From Comamonas avium (GTDB lineage: Bacteria > Pseudomonadota > Gammaproteobacteria > Burkholderiales > Burkholderiaceae_C): 64,000 nt of DNA. Position 1 is the first letter of the stretch, and the number at the start of each line of letters is the position of its first letter. Made by a program: the position numbers and the translations under genes. The notes below the pieces were generated by a model. It was not told the DNA's origin. It saw only the letters and a program-made list of their open reading frames with translations, and did no database searches. The stretch is from assembly GCF_014836675.1 (NCBI RefSeq), contig NZ_JACSQK010000004.1, forward strand, positions 447,501 to 511,500, given 5' to 3'. Below, in pieces: positions 9,306 through 20,230 of this stretch.

Positions 9306-9360
9306 AGAAGAAAAAGAAAAAACGGGCTCCGTCAGACTAGCCAACGGAACCCGTTTTCAA
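9306..9360 (-). terminator. Terminator/attenuator between rpsP and rimM
   Basis: On the minus strand, stem ACGGGTTCCGT / ACGGAGCCCGT around an 11-base loop is followed by TTTTTTCTTTTTC. It meets the usual criteria for an intrinsic terminator but lies inside the operon, so it probably reduces read-through from rpsP into rimM-trmD-rplS. Confidence 0.8.
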
Positions 9361-9372
9361 TGGGGGTGCTGA

Positions 9373-9627
9373 TTAAGCAGCAGCCTTAGCGGCAGCTTGC
9401 TTGAGCAGGCGTTCGACAGTGTCGGAAGCCTGGGCGCCAACGCCCTTCCAGTAAGCCACGCGGTCCAGCGCAACGCGCAGACCTTCTTCAGCGCCACGGG
9501 CGGTAGGGTTGTAGAAACCCACGCGCTCGATGCAGGCACCGTCGCGGCGAACGCGCTTATCGGCAACAACAATGTTGAAAAACGGACGAGCCTTAGAGCC
9601 GCCGCGGGAGAGTCGAATGACGACCAT
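9373..9627 (-). CDS. rpsP: 30S ribosomal protein S16
   Basis: 84-residue S16, needed for 30S assembly. Starts [20 protein letters not shown], the standard S16 N-terminus, with FYNP at about 43-46 and an alanine/lysine-rich tail. First gene of the ribosomal operon. The upstream gap to the divergent acetyltransferase gene is about 125 bases and must hold both promoters. Confidence 0.97.
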   Translation of the reverse strand: MVVIRLSRGGSKARPFFNIVVADKRVRRDGACIERVGFYNPTARGAEEGLRVALDRVAYWKGVGAQASDTVERLLKQAAAKAAA

Positions 9628-9752
9628 GATTTATCCTTCGGGTGGTTGCAGCGAAATTTGCTGCAATATTTTCACGACGTTTGAGACACGCGACATGGCC
9701 ACCCGGCCAGCGACACGTCGAAAAACGTAGATTATATAGGCTTCTGATTTCC

Positions 9753-10277
9753 ATGCCCATTCTTCGCGCCAGCCAGCCTTTGGATATACCGGCCATTACC
9801 GCCATTTACCGCCACCACGTGCTCAATGGCACCGGCACTTTTGAAATCGATCCCCCTTCTGTGGCAGACATGTCAGGCCGCATGCAGGACGTACTGAGCA
9901 AAAACCTGCCCTGGCTGGTGGCCGAGGGAGAAGACGGCACCATTTTGGGCTATGCCTACGCCAACTGGTTCAAACCACGCCCGGCCTACCGGTTTTCGGC
10001 GGAAGACTCGATCTACGTGGCCGAACACGCACGCGGGCAAGGCATTGGCCGCTTGCTGCTGGATGCTTTGTGCCGTGAGTGCGAGGCCCTGGGCGTGCGC
10101 AAACTGATTGCGGTCATTGGCGACAGCACCAATGCGGGTTCTGTGGGCGTGCACCGTGCGGCGGGGTTTGCCGATGTGGGCACCTTGCGCGGAGTGGGTT
10201 GGAAGTTTGACCGCTGGCTGGACGTAGTGATGATGGAGAAGTCCCTAGGTGCAGGCACCAGCACCTCGCCCGAATAA
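9753..10277 (+). CDS. GNAT N-acetyltransferase, phosphinothricin acetyltransferase-like
   Basis: A 174-residue GNAT enzyme resembling phosphinothricin/methionine-sulfoximine acetyltransferases (Pat/Bar, MddA). The start at 9753 gives MPILRASQPLDIPAITAIYRHHV, aligning with the family N-terminus. The acetyl-CoA loop is visible in EHARGQGIGRLLLDAL (about 90-105), followed by GDSTNAGSVGVHRAAGF, typical of the family. An upstream extension of 37 residues in the same frame is ignored because it would overlap the rpsP promoter region. Natural substrate unknown. The next gene starts 7 bases after its stop. Confidence 0.87.
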   Translation: MPILRASQPLDIPAITAIYRHHVLNGTGTFEIDPPSVADMSGRMQDVLSKNLPWLVAEGEDGTILGYAYANWFKPRPAYRFSAEDSIYVAEHARGQGIGRLLLDALCRECEALGVRKLIAVIGDSTNAGSVGVHRAAGFADVGTLRGVGWKFDRWLDVVMMEKSLGAGTSTSPE

Positions 10278-10284
10278 TGGGTGC

Positions 10285-10731
10285 ATGAAAAACAAAACGG
10301 TTGCTGCGTGGCTGGCATTCATCGGCGGGCCTTTGGGCTTGCACCGGTTTTACCTGTATGGTCTGGGTGACACCCTGGGCTGGCTGCTGCCCATCCCTAC
10401 AGCGTTGGGGCTGTATGGCATTCAGCGTGTGCAGCAGTTTGGGCAGGACGACCAGCTCAGCTGGGTGCTGATTCCTTTGCTGGGTTTCACCATCACCGGC
10501 TGCGCCCTGGTGGCTATTCTTTATGGGCTGAGCAGCCCCGAAAGATGGAACAGCCGCTTTAACCCGCAGGCCCCGCAAAATGCAGTCCCCGGCACAACCA
10601 ACTGGTTCACCATTGCTGCGATCGCGGTGTCACTGATGGTGGGTGCAGCGGTGCTGATGGCCAGCCTGGCCTATAGCTTTCAGCATTACTTCGAGTACCA
10701 GATCGAAGAAGCACGCAAGATTTCTCAATGA
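10285..10731 (+). CDS. TM2-domain small membrane protein
   Basis: A 148-residue membrane protein with an N-terminal TM2 domain: KNKTVAAWLAFIGGPLGLHRFYLY carries the GxLGxHRFYLG-like signature, followed by hydrophobic segments at about 30-45, 62-82 and 110-132. The function of bacterial TM2 proteins is unknown. ATG at 10285 is chosen over one 36 bases upstream, which overlaps the preceding gene. It is 7 bases from the acetyltransferase and probably cotranscribed; the repeat-derived hairpin after it would terminate both. Confidence 0.75.
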   Translation: MKNKTVAAWLAFIGGPLGLHRFYLYGLGDTLGWLLPIPTALGLYGIQRVQQFGQDDQLSWVLIPLLGFTITGCALVAILYGLSSPERWNSRFNPQAPQNAVPGTTNWFTIAAIAVSLMVGAAVLMASLAYSFQHYFEYQIEEARKISQ

Positions 10732-10747
10732 AACGCTTTCTTTAATA

Positions 10748-10835
10748 AGTGAGCATCCAGCGCTTAAACAAAAAGGACTTCAAAGTGCTTTCACCTTGAA
10801 GTCCTTTGTTTTCAAGCGCTATGCGCTCATTTATT
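10748..10835. repeat. Palindromic intergenic repeat, copy D, acting as bidirectional terminator
   Basis: Outer arms GAGCATCCAGCGCTT and AAGCGCTATGCGCTC mirror each other. The core CTTCAAAGTGCTTTCACCTTGAAG matches the core of copies B and C at most positions. In this copy the core has become a perfect 12-bp hairpin (10772-10783 / 10796-10807) bordered by A-rich and T-rich runs, so it can terminate both the plus-strand TM2 gene and the minus-strand pit gene. Confidence 0.8.
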
Positions 10836-10845
10836 ACTCAGCGGC

Positions 10846-11856
10846 TTAATACAGCTGCAGGCTCACCCAGTAAGCAACAGCGGCCACAAACGCACTGGCG
10901 GGAATGGTCAAAATCCAGGCCCACACGATATTGCCCGCCACGCCCCAACGCACAGCGCTCATGCGCTGCGTTGAACCGACGCCAACAATGGCACCAGTGA
11001 TGGTGTGCGTGGTTGACACAGGAACGCCCAGAAACGTTGCGAAAAACAGCGTGAACGCACCACCTGACTCGGCGCAGAAACCACCCACCGGCTTGAGCTT
11101 GGTGATCTTCTGGCCCATCGTTTTCACAATGCGCCAGCCACCCATCATGGTGCCCAGACCAATCATGGCGTAGCAGCTGACAATGACCCACATGGGGGGC
11201 GCAGCCTCTTCGCTCGACATGTAGCCAGTGGCCACCAGCAACAGCCAGATGATGCCGATGGTCTTTTGCGCATCGTTACCACCGTGGCCCAGCGAGTAGG
11301 CACCGGCAGACACCAGCTGCAAACGGCGGAACCACTTATCGACCTTACTGGGCCGCGAGCGACGGCAGATCCAGGCGACGATCACCATCATCAGCGAGCC
11401 AAACAGGAAGCCCAGCAAAGGCGAGATCAAAATGAACGCCACCACCTTCAAGATGCCGCTGGCAATCAGCGAGCTGGTGCCTGCCTTGGCAATCACAGCA
11501 CCCACAATGCCGCCAATCAGCGCATGCGACGAGCTCGATGGAATGCCGTAGTACCAGGTGATCAGGTTCCAGACAATCGCGCCGGCCAGTGCGCCGAACA
11601 CCACGTGGGTGTCTACCACCTCAGACTGCACAATCCCCTTGCCCACGGTGGCAGCCACACTCAGGTGAAAGACAAAAATCGCAATGACGTTAAAGAACGC
11701 GGCAAACAAAACGGCTTGCCCGGGCTTGAGCACGCCAGTAGAGACAACAGTAGCGATGGAGTTAGCAGCATCATGAAACCCGTTCATGAAGTCAAACACC
11801 AGCGCCATTGCCACCAGCAAAATGACCACCCACAGGGCGGCTTGTACGGTTTCCAT
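10846..11856 (-). CDS. pit: Inorganic phosphate transporter, PiT family
   Basis: A 336-residue low-affinity, cation-driven phosphate permease with about ten hydrophobic segments. Family signatures: FDFMNGFHDAANSIAT (about 22-37) and its C-terminal repeat ALVGGGNDAQKTIG-like SLGHGGNDAQKTIGII, plus the internal SSSHALIGGIVGA. It follows the DUF47 gene by 25 bases on the same strand, the classical DUF47-pit arrangement in which the DUF47 protein is thought to modulate the transporter. Regulation is probably through the PHO-box-like site at 12764-12781. Confidence 0.95.
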   Translation of the reverse strand: METVQAALWVVILLVAMALVFDFMNGFHDAANSIATVVSTGVLKPGQAVLFAAFFNVIAIFVFHLSVAATVGKGIVQSEVVDTHVVFGALAGAIVWNLITWYYGIPSSSSHALIGGIVGAVIAKAGTSSLIASGILKVVAFILISPLLGFLFGSLMMVIVAWICRRSRPSKVDKWFRRLQLVSAGAYSLGHGGNDAQKTIGIIWLLLVATGYMSSEEAAPPMWVIVSCYAMIGLGTMMGGWRIVKTMGQKITKLKPVGGFCAESGGAFTLFFATFLGVPVSTTHTITGAIVGVGSTQRMSAVRWGVAGNIVWAWILTIPASAFVAAVAYWVSLQLY

Positions 11857-11881
11857 GGTCAGGATTCCCAGTGCTGGTCGA

Positions 11882-12529
11882 TCAGGAGTTCTCGAGGACG
11901 ATGCCCTCGATGATGTTGGCCACGTCTTCGCACTTGTCGGTGATGGTTTCCATCAGCTCGTACACGGCCTTGAGCTTGATCAGCTCACGCACATCGTGCT
12001 CTTCGCGGAACAGCTTGCTCATTGCAGCACGCAGCACACGGTCAGCGTCCGACTCCAGACGGTCGATTTCTTCGCAAGTCTTCAGCGCCGCTTCAGCAGT
12101 GGCTTGGTCGGCAATGTGGTCAAGCAACTTGACGGCATCGCGCAGGCGTTCGCAGCACTTGAGACTCAGGTCGGCCAGACGATGGATTTCATCGTTCATG
12201 CTGCGAATGTCGTACAGGGACATGGCTTCGGCAGAGTCCTGAATCAGGTCGGCCACATCATCCATGCTGTTGATCAGGCTATGGATGTGTTCGCGGTCAA
12301 TCGGCGTGATGAAGGTCTGGTGCAGTGTTTTGCTCACTTCATGCGTAACGCGGTCCGCAGCGCGCTCGGCGTTGTCCACGTCACTGTTGTATTTGTCGCG
12401 CAAGTGCGGGTCGTTGTAGTTCGCCACCAGTTGCGAGAACGCACGGGCTGCTTCAACAATGCGATCCGCGTGTTGATTGAACATTTCGAAAAAATTGCCT
12501 TCGCGCGGCAAGAGCTTGCCAAACAGCAT
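11882..12529 (-). CDS. DUF47 (PhoU-like) accessory protein of phosphate transporter
   Basis: A 215-residue all-helical protein of the TIGR00153/DUF47 family, related in fold to PhoU. The ATG at 12529 gives MLFGKLLPREGNFFEMFNQHAD, the standard start; an upstream ATG at 12577 adds 16 unrelated residues. Characteristic helices include DVDNAERAADRVTHEV, PIDREHIHSLINSMDDVADLI and EIDRLESDADRVLRAAM. It is transcribed together with pit and is likely to regulate its activity. Confidence 0.92.
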   Translation of the reverse strand: MLFGKLLPREGNFFEMFNQHADRIVEAARAFSQLVANYNDPHLRDKYNSDVDNAERAADRVTHEVSKTLHQTFITPIDREHIHSLINSMDDVADLIQDSAEAMSLYDIRSMNDEIHRLADLSLKCCERLRDAVKLLDHIADQATAEAALKTCEEIDRLESDADRVLRAAMSKLFREEHDVRELIKLKAVYELMETITDKCEDVANIIEGIVLENS

Positions 12530-12763
12530 GGGCGCCCCTTCAGAGGATATTGCTTGTGAAAGTTGAACAGCCCACACGCGAACAGCGCGCAGGCAGCAGA
12601 AAATTTTGTTTGCCAGGTCACAGTGCCAAAGCAGATTTCAATCCGCACAGGCTTGGGCTACGTCACGTATCGCCCAGACTTGCACGCAACGGCTGAACAC
12701 ATCAGCCGCCGCTGGCTGCCGCGATTTTCCATGACAACGGCATGAAGATTTAATTAAATTTTT

Positions 12764-12781
12764 ATGACAGTCTCGTGACAT
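12764..12781 (-). promoter_or_regulatory. PHO-box-like PhoB site upstream of DUF47-pit
   Basis: On the minus strand the sequence reads ATGTCAC-GAGA-CTGTCAT: two 7-base direct repeats with a 4-base spacer, as in the PhoB consensus CTGTCAT-N4-CTGTCAT. The second repeat is perfect and the first matches 5 of 7. An AT-rich stretch (AAAAATTTAATTAAAT) follows, where a -10 element would be expected. It is about 235 bases upstream of the DUF47 start. The rest of the 395-base gap 12530-12924 shows no gene, only a small TTGTTGC/GCAACAA hairpin at 12885-12901. Confidence 0.7.
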
Positions 12782-12924
12782 CACTTGTAACAAAACCAAT
12801 GGACGTGAGCGCACGCTCTGAATCTGGACTTTTGCAGTCAATCATCGTAAAAAAACCTTAACGTGCTGCGAACCTGCCTGCGGTTTGTTGCAGCGCAACA
12901 ACAATCACGCCACCCAAAAACCCT

Positions 12925-14289
12925 CTAGGACTTGCGGCGCTCAGCTGCCGCCGCGTTCAACTGCCGCAAGCGCTCAAGCTTTTCTCCGATTTTGATCTCC
13001 ATCCCCCGGGCTACTGGCTGATAGAAATGGGGGTTATCCATGCCATCAGGAAAGTAATCCTCGCCTGCCGCGAAGCCGCCGTCTTCATCGTGGGCGTAAC
13101 GGTAGCCCTTGCCCCAGTCCATATCTTTCATCATCTTGGTGGGTGCATTGCGCAAATGCATGGGCACTGGCTGCGTGCTGCCAGACTTCACCAGGGCCTT
13201 CATCTGGTTGTAGGCCTTGTAGCCGGCATTGCTTTTGGGCGCTACGGCCAGATAAATCACGGCCTGCGCCAGGGCCAGCTCTCCCTCGGGGCTACCCAAT
13301 CGCTCATAGGTGGCGGCGGCATCATTGGCCATTTGCATGGCGCGCGGATCAGCAAGACCAATGTCTTCCCATGCCATGCGCACAATGCGCCGCGCCATGT
13401 AGCGCGGATCAGCTCCACCATCGAGCATGCGCACCAGCCAATAAAGTGCAGCATCGGGGTCTGAGCCGCGCACCGATTTGTGCAGCGCGCTGATGGTGTC
13501 GTAGAACTGCTCGCCCCCTTTGTCATAGCGCCGCATGCGCTCGCCCAGCACTTGCAGCAGCCATGCATCGGTCATCACCTCGATCTTGGCCTGCTCGGCC
13601 GTAATCGACAGCGTCTCCAGCGTATTGAGCAAGCGGCGGGCATCGCCATCGGCATAGGCGATCAAACGCTCAACCGCCTCATCTTCTATCGCTGGAACCG
13701 CATGTATCGCCTGGGCTTTCGCCACAATGTTCTGCAAGTCCTCAGGCGTCAGGCTTTGCAGCACATACACAGCAGCACGAGACAGCAGCGCCGAGTTCAC
13801 CTCAAACGAAGGGTTTTCGGTCGTGGCACCAATAAAGGTGAACAGCCCGCTCTCAACGTGTGGCAAGAAGGCATCTTGCTGACTTTTGTTGAAACGGTGC
13901 ACCTCATCGACAAACACGATCGTGCGCTGCGGCATCAAGCCACTGCGTGCAGCTTCGGCTTTTTCTACTGCTTCACGAATATCTTTGACACCGCCCAGCA
14001 CGGCGCTGATGGCAATGAACTGCGCATCAAACGCATCGGCCATCAGCCGGGCGATGGTGGTTTTGCCCACACCAGGTGGCCCCCAGAGAATGCAGCTGTG
14101 CGGGCGTCCAGACTCAAAAGCCAGCCGCAAAGGCATGCCTTCTCCCAGAACATGCTGCTGCCCAACGACCTCACCCAAAGTGCGTGGACGTAAACGCTCT
14201 GGTAACGGCTGGTGCAGTGCAGCATTGCCACCTGTATTGACGTTGGACAAATCGACTTCGCCTTTCAGGGTTGTTTGAGATTTGGTCAT
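12925..14289 (-). CDS. rarA: Replication-associated recombination protein A (AAA+ ATPase)
   Basis: A 454-residue AAA+ clamp-loader-like ATPase (MgsA/RarA) that acts at stalled replication forks. Walker [10 protein letters not shown] (about 62-70), Walker [17 protein letters not shown], sensor 1 [20 protein letters not shown], and the C-terminal tetramerisation region with [21 protein letters not shown] and [21 protein letters not shown] are all visible. ATG at 14289 is used; an upstream in-frame extension of 64 residues is hydrophobic and unrelated. In E. coli rarA follows lolA directly; here brnQ on the other strand intervenes. Confidence 0.96.
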   Translation of the reverse strand: MTKSQTTLKGEVDLSNVNTGGNAALHQPLPERLRPRTLGEVVGQQHVLGEGMPLRLAFESGRPHSCILWGPPGVGKTTIARLMADAFDAQFIAISAVLGGVKDIREAVEKAEAARSGLMPQRTIVFVDEVHRFNKSQQDAFLPHVESGLFTFIGATTENPSFEVNSALLSRAAVYVLQSLTPEDLQNIVAKAQAIHAVPAIEDEAVERLIAYADGDARRLLNTLETLSITAEQAKIEVMTDAWLLQVLGERMRRYDKGGEQFYDTISALHKSVRGSDPDAALYWLVRMLDGGADPRYMARRIVRMAWEDIGLADPRAMQMANDAAATYERLGSPEGELALAQAVIYLAVAPKSNAGYKAYNQMKALVKSGSTQPVPMHLRNAPTKMMKDMDWGKGYRYAHDEDGGFAAGEDYFPDGMDNPHFYQPVARGMEIKIGEKLERLRQLNAAAAERRKS

Positions 14290-14592
14290 ATAACAGAACT
14301 TCAGATGCGGCAAAATAAGTACTTCAGCGGATCTATGCTCTTCTTGTGCGATGGCTACCCCCATCGCCTTTGAGGACTGCATCACCTGACCAGCAAGCCA
14401 CAAGCTTAACGGTACGATGCCCCACACCGCTTGCCAGCGCTGCAATCCACGCTTGGCAACGCTTCTAAATCCTGATTGCACTGAATTTTGTAATTAGTGA
14501 GCACCCACTAGATTCCGCAATCCCTTGATTTGCAACACACCTACCGCGTGCACTGACCTTGCTGCGGTGAATGAGGTATTTCGGTTTTTCCC
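14290..14592. promoter_or_regulatory. Divergent promoter region rarA/brnQ
   Basis: A 303-base gap between divergently transcribed rarA and brnQ. It must contain both promoters. I see no convincing small gene, riboswitch or strong hairpin in it. Confidence 0.4.
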
Positions 14593-15912
14593 ATGAAGAC
14601 ACTCAAAACGCGGGACATTGTCGCCCTCGGTTTCATGACCTTTGCGCTCTTTTTGGGCGCAGGCAACATCATCTTTCCTCCTAGCGTGGGCCTGGCTGCT
14701 GGTGAATTTCAGTGGTCGGCAGCGCTGGGCTTTTTGCTGACCGGCGTGGGCCTTCCCCTGCTTGGCGTGGTGGCGTTGGCGCGCGTAGGCGGTGGCCTGG
14801 ACACCCTGACCAGCCCCATCGGCCGTGCCGCCGGCACACTGATGGGCTTGTCCATTTACCTGACCATTGGTCCTTTCTTTGCTACGCCGCGCACAGCCAC
14901 GGTTTCTTTTGAAGTGGGCATGGCCCCCTTCACCGGGAACACGCCTGAAGCACTGCTGATTTTCACCATCGGCTACTTCGCTTTAGTGATGATGCTGTCG
15001 CTCTTTCCGGGCAAGCTGATGGACAACATCGGCAAGGTCATAACACCCGCACTCATCGTCGTGCTGGCCGTTCTGGGAGGGGCAGCCGTGGTTGCACCTG
15101 CCGGAGCCATCGCGACACCCGCCGCTGAGTACGCATCATCCGGTGCAGCCTTGGCCCAAGGCTTCTTGCAGGGCTACCAGACCATGGATGCACTTGCCTC
15201 TTTGGTGTTTGGCATTGTGATTGTGGCCTCCATCAAGGCCGCAGGAGTGACCGACACCCGCCTGCACACCCGCTACACCATCATTGCCGGCACTATTGCC
15301 GCTGTCGGGTTGGGATTGGTTTACCTGTCACTGATTTATCTGGGCGCCATGAGCGGCTCCGTGATTGACCCCAACGCCAGTGGCGTGCAAATCTTGACCA
15401 CCTACGTCGAGCACACTTTTGGCACCGGTGGCATTTTGCTGCTGGCCGCCGTCATTTTGCTGGCGTGCTTGACCACAGGCGTAGGCCTGGTCAGCGCCTG
15501 TTCTGCCTATTTCAGCGCGTTGCTGAATGTGCCGTACCGCACCGTGGTGATTGTGATGTCGGTGTTCAGTGCTGCCGTAGCAAACCAGGGCCTGGCACAG
15601 CTGATCGCTGTGGCTGTCCCTGTGCTGGTGTGCATTTATCCGGTAGCGATTGCCTTGATCGCTCTGGGCCTGCTGTCCAAGCTGTGGAAGCATCCATCTC
15701 GCGTATTCATTCCTGTCATGAGCGTGGCCCTGTTATTTGGCATTGTGGATGCCATCAAGGCCACAGGTTTTACCCAGATCGTGCCCGCCATGCTTGATGC
15801 AATGCCTGGCAGCGCCATGGGTCTGGGCTGGCTGCTCCCCGTGAGCATGGTTTTGGTCGTCGCTGGTACGCTGGACCGTATCCGCCCACTGCCGGCTATC
15901 GCACGCGCTTAA
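14593..15912 (+). CDS. brnQ: Branched-chain amino acid transport carrier (LIV-II)
   Basis: A 439-residue Na+ (or H+) coupled permease for leucine, isoleucine and valine. It starts MKTLKTRDIVALGFMTFALFLGAGNIIFPPSVG, the BrnQ signature region, and has about twelve hydrophobic segments, including TIGPFFATPRTATVSFEVG. Monocistronic with its own terminator. It interrupts the usual ftsK-lolA-rarA order on the opposite strand. Confidence 0.95.
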   Translation: MKTLKTRDIVALGFMTFALFLGAGNIIFPPSVGLAAGEFQWSAALGFLLTGVGLPLLGVVALARVGGGLDTLTSPIGRAAGTLMGLSIYLTIGPFFATPRTATVSFEVGMAPFTGNTPEALLIFTIGYFALVMMLSLFPGKLMDNIGKVITPALIVVLAVLGGAAVVAPAGAIATPAAEYASSGAALAQGFLQGYQTMDALASLVFGIVIVASIKAAGVTDTRLHTRYTIIAGTIAAVGLGLVYLSLIYLGAMSGSVIDPNASGVQILTTYVEHTFGTGGILLLAAVILLACLTTGVGLVSACSAYFSALLNVPYRTVVIVMSVFSAAVANQGLAQLIAVAVPVLVCIYPVAIALIALGLLSKLWKHPSRVFIPVMSVALLFGIVDAIKATGFTQIVPAMLDAMPGSAMGLGWLLPVSMVLVVAGTLDRIRPLPAIARA

Positions 15913-15923
15913 ACGCACCTTCA

Positions 15924-15965
15924 TAAAAAAGCCCCACTGACCTACGGCCAGCGGGGCTTTTTTAA
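15924..15965. terminator. Bidirectional terminator between brnQ and lolA
   Basis: Stem AAAAGCCCC / GGGGCTTTT with an inner CTG/CAG extension and T6 on the plus side and A6 on the left, placed between the convergent brnQ and lolA genes. Confidence 0.88.
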
Positions 15966-15981
15966 TGGAGCGCCATCGCGC

Positions 15982-16617
15982 TTATTGCGTCATGACATCT
16001 GCCCCCATGGGCACTTCAAATTTGAAGTTCGCAGCAGGCAGCGCAGGCAGCACTTTCAGATTTTGAAAGCGAATCACCGAACGCTGCCCAAAACCGTCCA
16101 GGATGTCCATCGCAGCCAGGCTCTCACCCTGAAACCCTACGCGTACATTCTTAAGCTGGCCATCGGCTGATTTGGGCGTTGCCTCCACCCACTGCAGACC
16201 GTCGGCATCCGCAGCTGCCTTGAGTGTGAAGTCCTTTTTCAGGCTCGCCAAGTCATTGGCTGACGCCAAAATAGCCGCAGGTGTACTACCCAGCGCCTGC
16301 GCTTGGTTACGTTGCGTCACCTGATTCAAATCCACGTCGTACAGCCACACCGTTTTGCCATCCGCCACAATGGTTTGTTCAAACGGCTTGGTATAGACAA
16401 ACTTGAACTGACCCGGGCGTTGGAACGAAAAATCACCGCTGCTGGTTTTGGAGCGCACAGGCTGCCCCTCTTTGGCTGGCGCTGTTACCGTCTGCGTAAA
16501 TTGCGCCTGACCCGCTTTGGCATTGCGCATGAATTGCTCCAAGCTTTGCAGCCCATCAGCCCATGCAGCCAAGGGCAAGGCCGCCAACACTGCGCAGACA
16601 CCTAAAGTCTTTTTCAT
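15982..16617 (-). CDS. lolA: Outer-membrane lipoprotein carrier protein LolA
   Basis: Periplasmic chaperone that carries lipoproteins from LolCDE to LolB. The 211-residue protein begins with a signal peptide, MKKTLGVCAVLAALPLAAWA (cut after ADG-like region around residue 21). The mature part has the LolA barrel features QFTQTV, GDFSFQRPGQFKFVYTKPFEQTIVADGKTVW split over conserved strands, and DVDLNQVTQRNQ. Lies downstream of ftsK by about 70 bases on the same strand. The partner transporter genes lolD and lolC/E are at the right end of this window. Confidence 0.95.
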   Translation of the reverse strand: MKKTLGVCAVLAALPLAAWADGLQSLEQFMRNAKAGQAQFTQTVTAPAKEGQPVRSKTSSGDFSFQRPGQFKFVYTKPFEQTIVADGKTVWLYDVDLNQVTQRNQAQALGSTPAAILASANDLASLKKDFTLKAAADADGLQWVEATPKSADGQLKNVRVGFQGESLAAMDILDGFGQRSVIRFQNLKVLPALPAANFKFEVPMGADVMTQ

Positions 16618-16688
16618 CCAGATATTCCTTTCAAGGCATGGACTTGCGCCCACCTCATGCTGGAGGCGCGAACTTATGTCCCGCCTCT

Positions 16689-19010
16689 TTACTCCGGACG
16701 CGCAGGAACCAGTACTTCTCGCTGACCACTGCTGGTGAGCGAACTCACCAAACCTGCTGCCTCCATCTGCTCGAGCAGATTGGCCGAGCGGTTGTAGCCG
16801 ATGCGCAATTTGCGCTGCACATACGAAATACTCGCCTTGCGGTCCTTCAAAACAATTTCCACCGCTTGGTCGTACATCGGGTCTTTTTCGCCCCCGTCAC
16901 CACCATCACCATCAGCGCCACCATCTTCCGACGTTGCCGCCTCAAGTACTCCTTCGATGTAATCGGGCTCGCCTTGTTCCTTCAAATAACTCACCACACG
17001 ATGTACTTCATCGTCTGACACAAAGGCACCGTGCACACGGATCGGCAAGCCTGTGCCGCTGGCCATGTAAAGCATGTCCCCCATGCCCAGCAGGCTTTCC
17101 GCCCCCATCTGATCTAGAACGGTTCGGCTATCAATTTTGGATGACACCTGAAAAGCGATTCGTGTCGGAATGTTGGCCTTGATCAGGCCTGTAATCACAT
17201 CCACGCTGGGCCGCTGGGTGGCCAAAATCAGATGAATGCCAGCAGCGCGCGCCTTTTGTGCCAGGCGGGCAATCAGCTCTTCAATCTTCTTGCCAACCAC
17301 CATCATCAGGTCGGCCAGCTCATCAATCACGATAACAATATGCGGCAGGCGATCCAGCGGCTCAGGCGCTTCTGGCGTAAGGCTGAAGGGGTTACCAATA
17401 ATTTCACCCTTGACCTTGGCTTCACCAATCTTCGTGTTGTAGCCCGCCAAGTTGCGCACACCCAGCTTACTCATCAGTTTGTAGCGGCGCTCCATCTCGG
17501 CCACACACCAGTTCAGGCCATTGGCAGCCTGCTTCATATCCGTCACCACAGGGCTCAGCAAGTGCGGAATGCCTTCGTAAACGGACATTTCCAGCATCTT
17601 GGGGTCAATCATCAAGAGGCGCACATCCTTGGCCTCTGCCTTGTACAGCAGCGACAAAATCATGGCGTTGATACCCACCGACTTACCTGAGCCCGTTGTT
17701 CCCGCCACCAGCACGTGGGGCATTTTGGCCAGATCGGCAACCACGGGCTTGCCTTCAATGTCTTTGCCCAGACCCATTGTCAACATGCTCTTGGCCTCGT
17801 GATAGACCTGAGAGCCCAGTACCTCTGACAGCCGGATGGACTGGCGCTTGGCGTTGGGCAATTCCAAGGCCATGTAGTTTTTCCCGGGAATGGTCTCGAT
17901 CACCCGCACCGATATCAGCGACAGTGAACGCGCCAGGTCCTTACCCAGGTTCACTACCTGTGAGCCCTTCACGCCCGTGGCCGGCTCAATCTCATAGCGA
18001 GTGACCACCGGGCCCGGCGTGGCCTGCACCACACGCACTTCCACGCCAAAGTCTTTGAGTTTTTTCTCAATCAGACGGCTGGTCATCTCCAGCGTATCGG
18101 GCGAGACGCTCTCCTGCTTGGCAAGCGGTGCATCCAGCAAATCCACCTGCGGCAGCCCACTTTCGTGCATTTGAGAGTCTTGAAACAAAGGCTTTTGGCG
18201 CTCTTTCAGAACACGCTCACTGGGCACTGCAGGTGCTGCCTGCGGCGTCACGATCAGTACGGGCTCATGGTGGGTCTCTTCAATTTCAATACGCTCTTCT
18301 TCCACCACCTTGGCACGCTCTTGAGCAGCCTTGCGGCCTTGCGCCACATCTTTGCCTTTTTCACGATTTTGCTGACTAAGGCGCACCAGCCCTTCGATAC
18401 GCGCACCCAGTTTTTCGGCCGCTTTGCCCCATGAAAAACGAAACACCAAGGCCATGGCCAGCACCATCAGCACAATGCCAATCAGGCCTGAGCCTGTAAA
18501 GCCCAGCCAGCGGACGCCCCCCAAACCCAGAGAGTAGCCCACCACCCCCCCGGCATGTCCGGGTAAAAACGATTCAAAGCGATACAGGCGCGACCATTCC
18601 AGTGCGCAACTCACACCCACCAGCAAAAAAACACCAGCCCACCACTGCAAGCGCTCTTTCAAAGGAGTGTCCAGCATGCTTTGGCCACGCACCCAGCGCA
18701 AAGATGAGCGCGCCAAGGTGTAGGCAGCCAGCAGCACCAGCCACCAGACAGACAGGCCGAAACCGAAGTAGCAAGCATCGGCTATCAAGGCACCCAGGCG
18801 CCCCATCCAGTTGTTCATCAGCGCCACATCGTTACTACCTGAGGTAGACCATGCAGGATCCATGCTGGAGTAACTGAGCATCGCCAGCAGCCAGAAAAAC
18901 AGGCCAAGCGAGCCAGCGATCAGGCAAATTTCATGACCAAACCGTGCCAAACCATTACGGGGCACTGTTTTAGCGGAATTTGCATTCAAGGCATTCGAGG
19001 AATAAGTCAT
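16689..19010 (-). CDS. ftsK: DNA translocase FtsK
   Basis: A 773-residue divisome protein that couples septation to chromosome dimer resolution. Four N-terminal membrane segments (about 25-230) anchor it, followed by a fairly short charged linker (about 230-330), then the RecA-like motor: Walker A GTTGSGKS near residue 440 and Walker [13 protein letters not shown] near 570. A C-terminal winged-helix gamma domain (about 705-765, [19 protein letters not shown]) reads KOPS sequences and activates XerD. ATG at 19010 fits the family (MTYSSNALN); the 40 residues upstream overlap the trxB promoter region. Confidence 0.96.
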   Translation of the reverse strand: MTYSSNALNANSAKTVPRNGLARFGHEICLIAGSLGLFFWLLAMLSYSSMDPAWSTSGSNDVALMNNWMGRLGALIADACYFGFGLSVWWLVLLAAYTLARSSLRWVRGQSMLDTPLKERLQWWAGVFLLVGVSCALEWSRLYRFESFLPGHAGGVVGYSLGLGGVRWLGFTGSGLIGIVLMVLAMALVFRFSWGKAAEKLGARIEGLVRLSQQNREKGKDVAQGRKAAQERAKVVEEERIEIEETHHEPVLIVTPQAAPAVPSERVLKERQKPLFQDSQMHESGLPQVDLLDAPLAKQESVSPDTLEMTSRLIEKKLKDFGVEVRVVQATPGPVVTRYEIEPATGVKGSQVVNLGKDLARSLSLISVRVIETIPGKNYMALELPNAKRQSIRLSEVLGSQVYHEAKSMLTMGLGKDIEGKPVVADLAKMPHVLVAGTTGSGKSVGINAMILSLLYKAEAKDVRLLMIDPKMLEMSVYEGIPHLLSPVVTDMKQAANGLNWCVAEMERRYKLMSKLGVRNLAGYNTKIGEAKVKGEIIGNPFSLTPEAPEPLDRLPHIVIVIDELADLMMVVGKKIEELIARLAQKARAAGIHLILATQRPSVDVITGLIKANIPTRIAFQVSSKIDSRTVLDQMGAESLLGMGDMLYMASGTGLPIRVHGAFVSDDEVHRVVSYLKEQGEPDYIEGVLEAATSEDGGADGDGGDGGEKDPMYDQAVEIVLKDRKASISYVQRKLRIGYNRSANLLEQMEAAGLVSSLTSSGQREVLVPARPE

Positions 19011-19176
19011 ACGCAGGCGGAAGCTTACCTTAGGCCCACCACTCTCCAACAAACGGTTGCAAACACCAATGCAAGCACTTGCAACATCCGATGAGTGACA
19101 AGGGTTCCGCCAGCTTTCTACAATGATCAATCGACCCGTGCAAGCGTCGGCAGTGATTCATTGGCCGACAGAGTAG

Positions 19177-20172
<996 letters not shown>

Positions 20173-20230
20173 ACTGCCACTGCAAGGGGTATTGGAGGCT
20201 AAAACCCTGCCATGCCCCGCCTTTTTTCAC

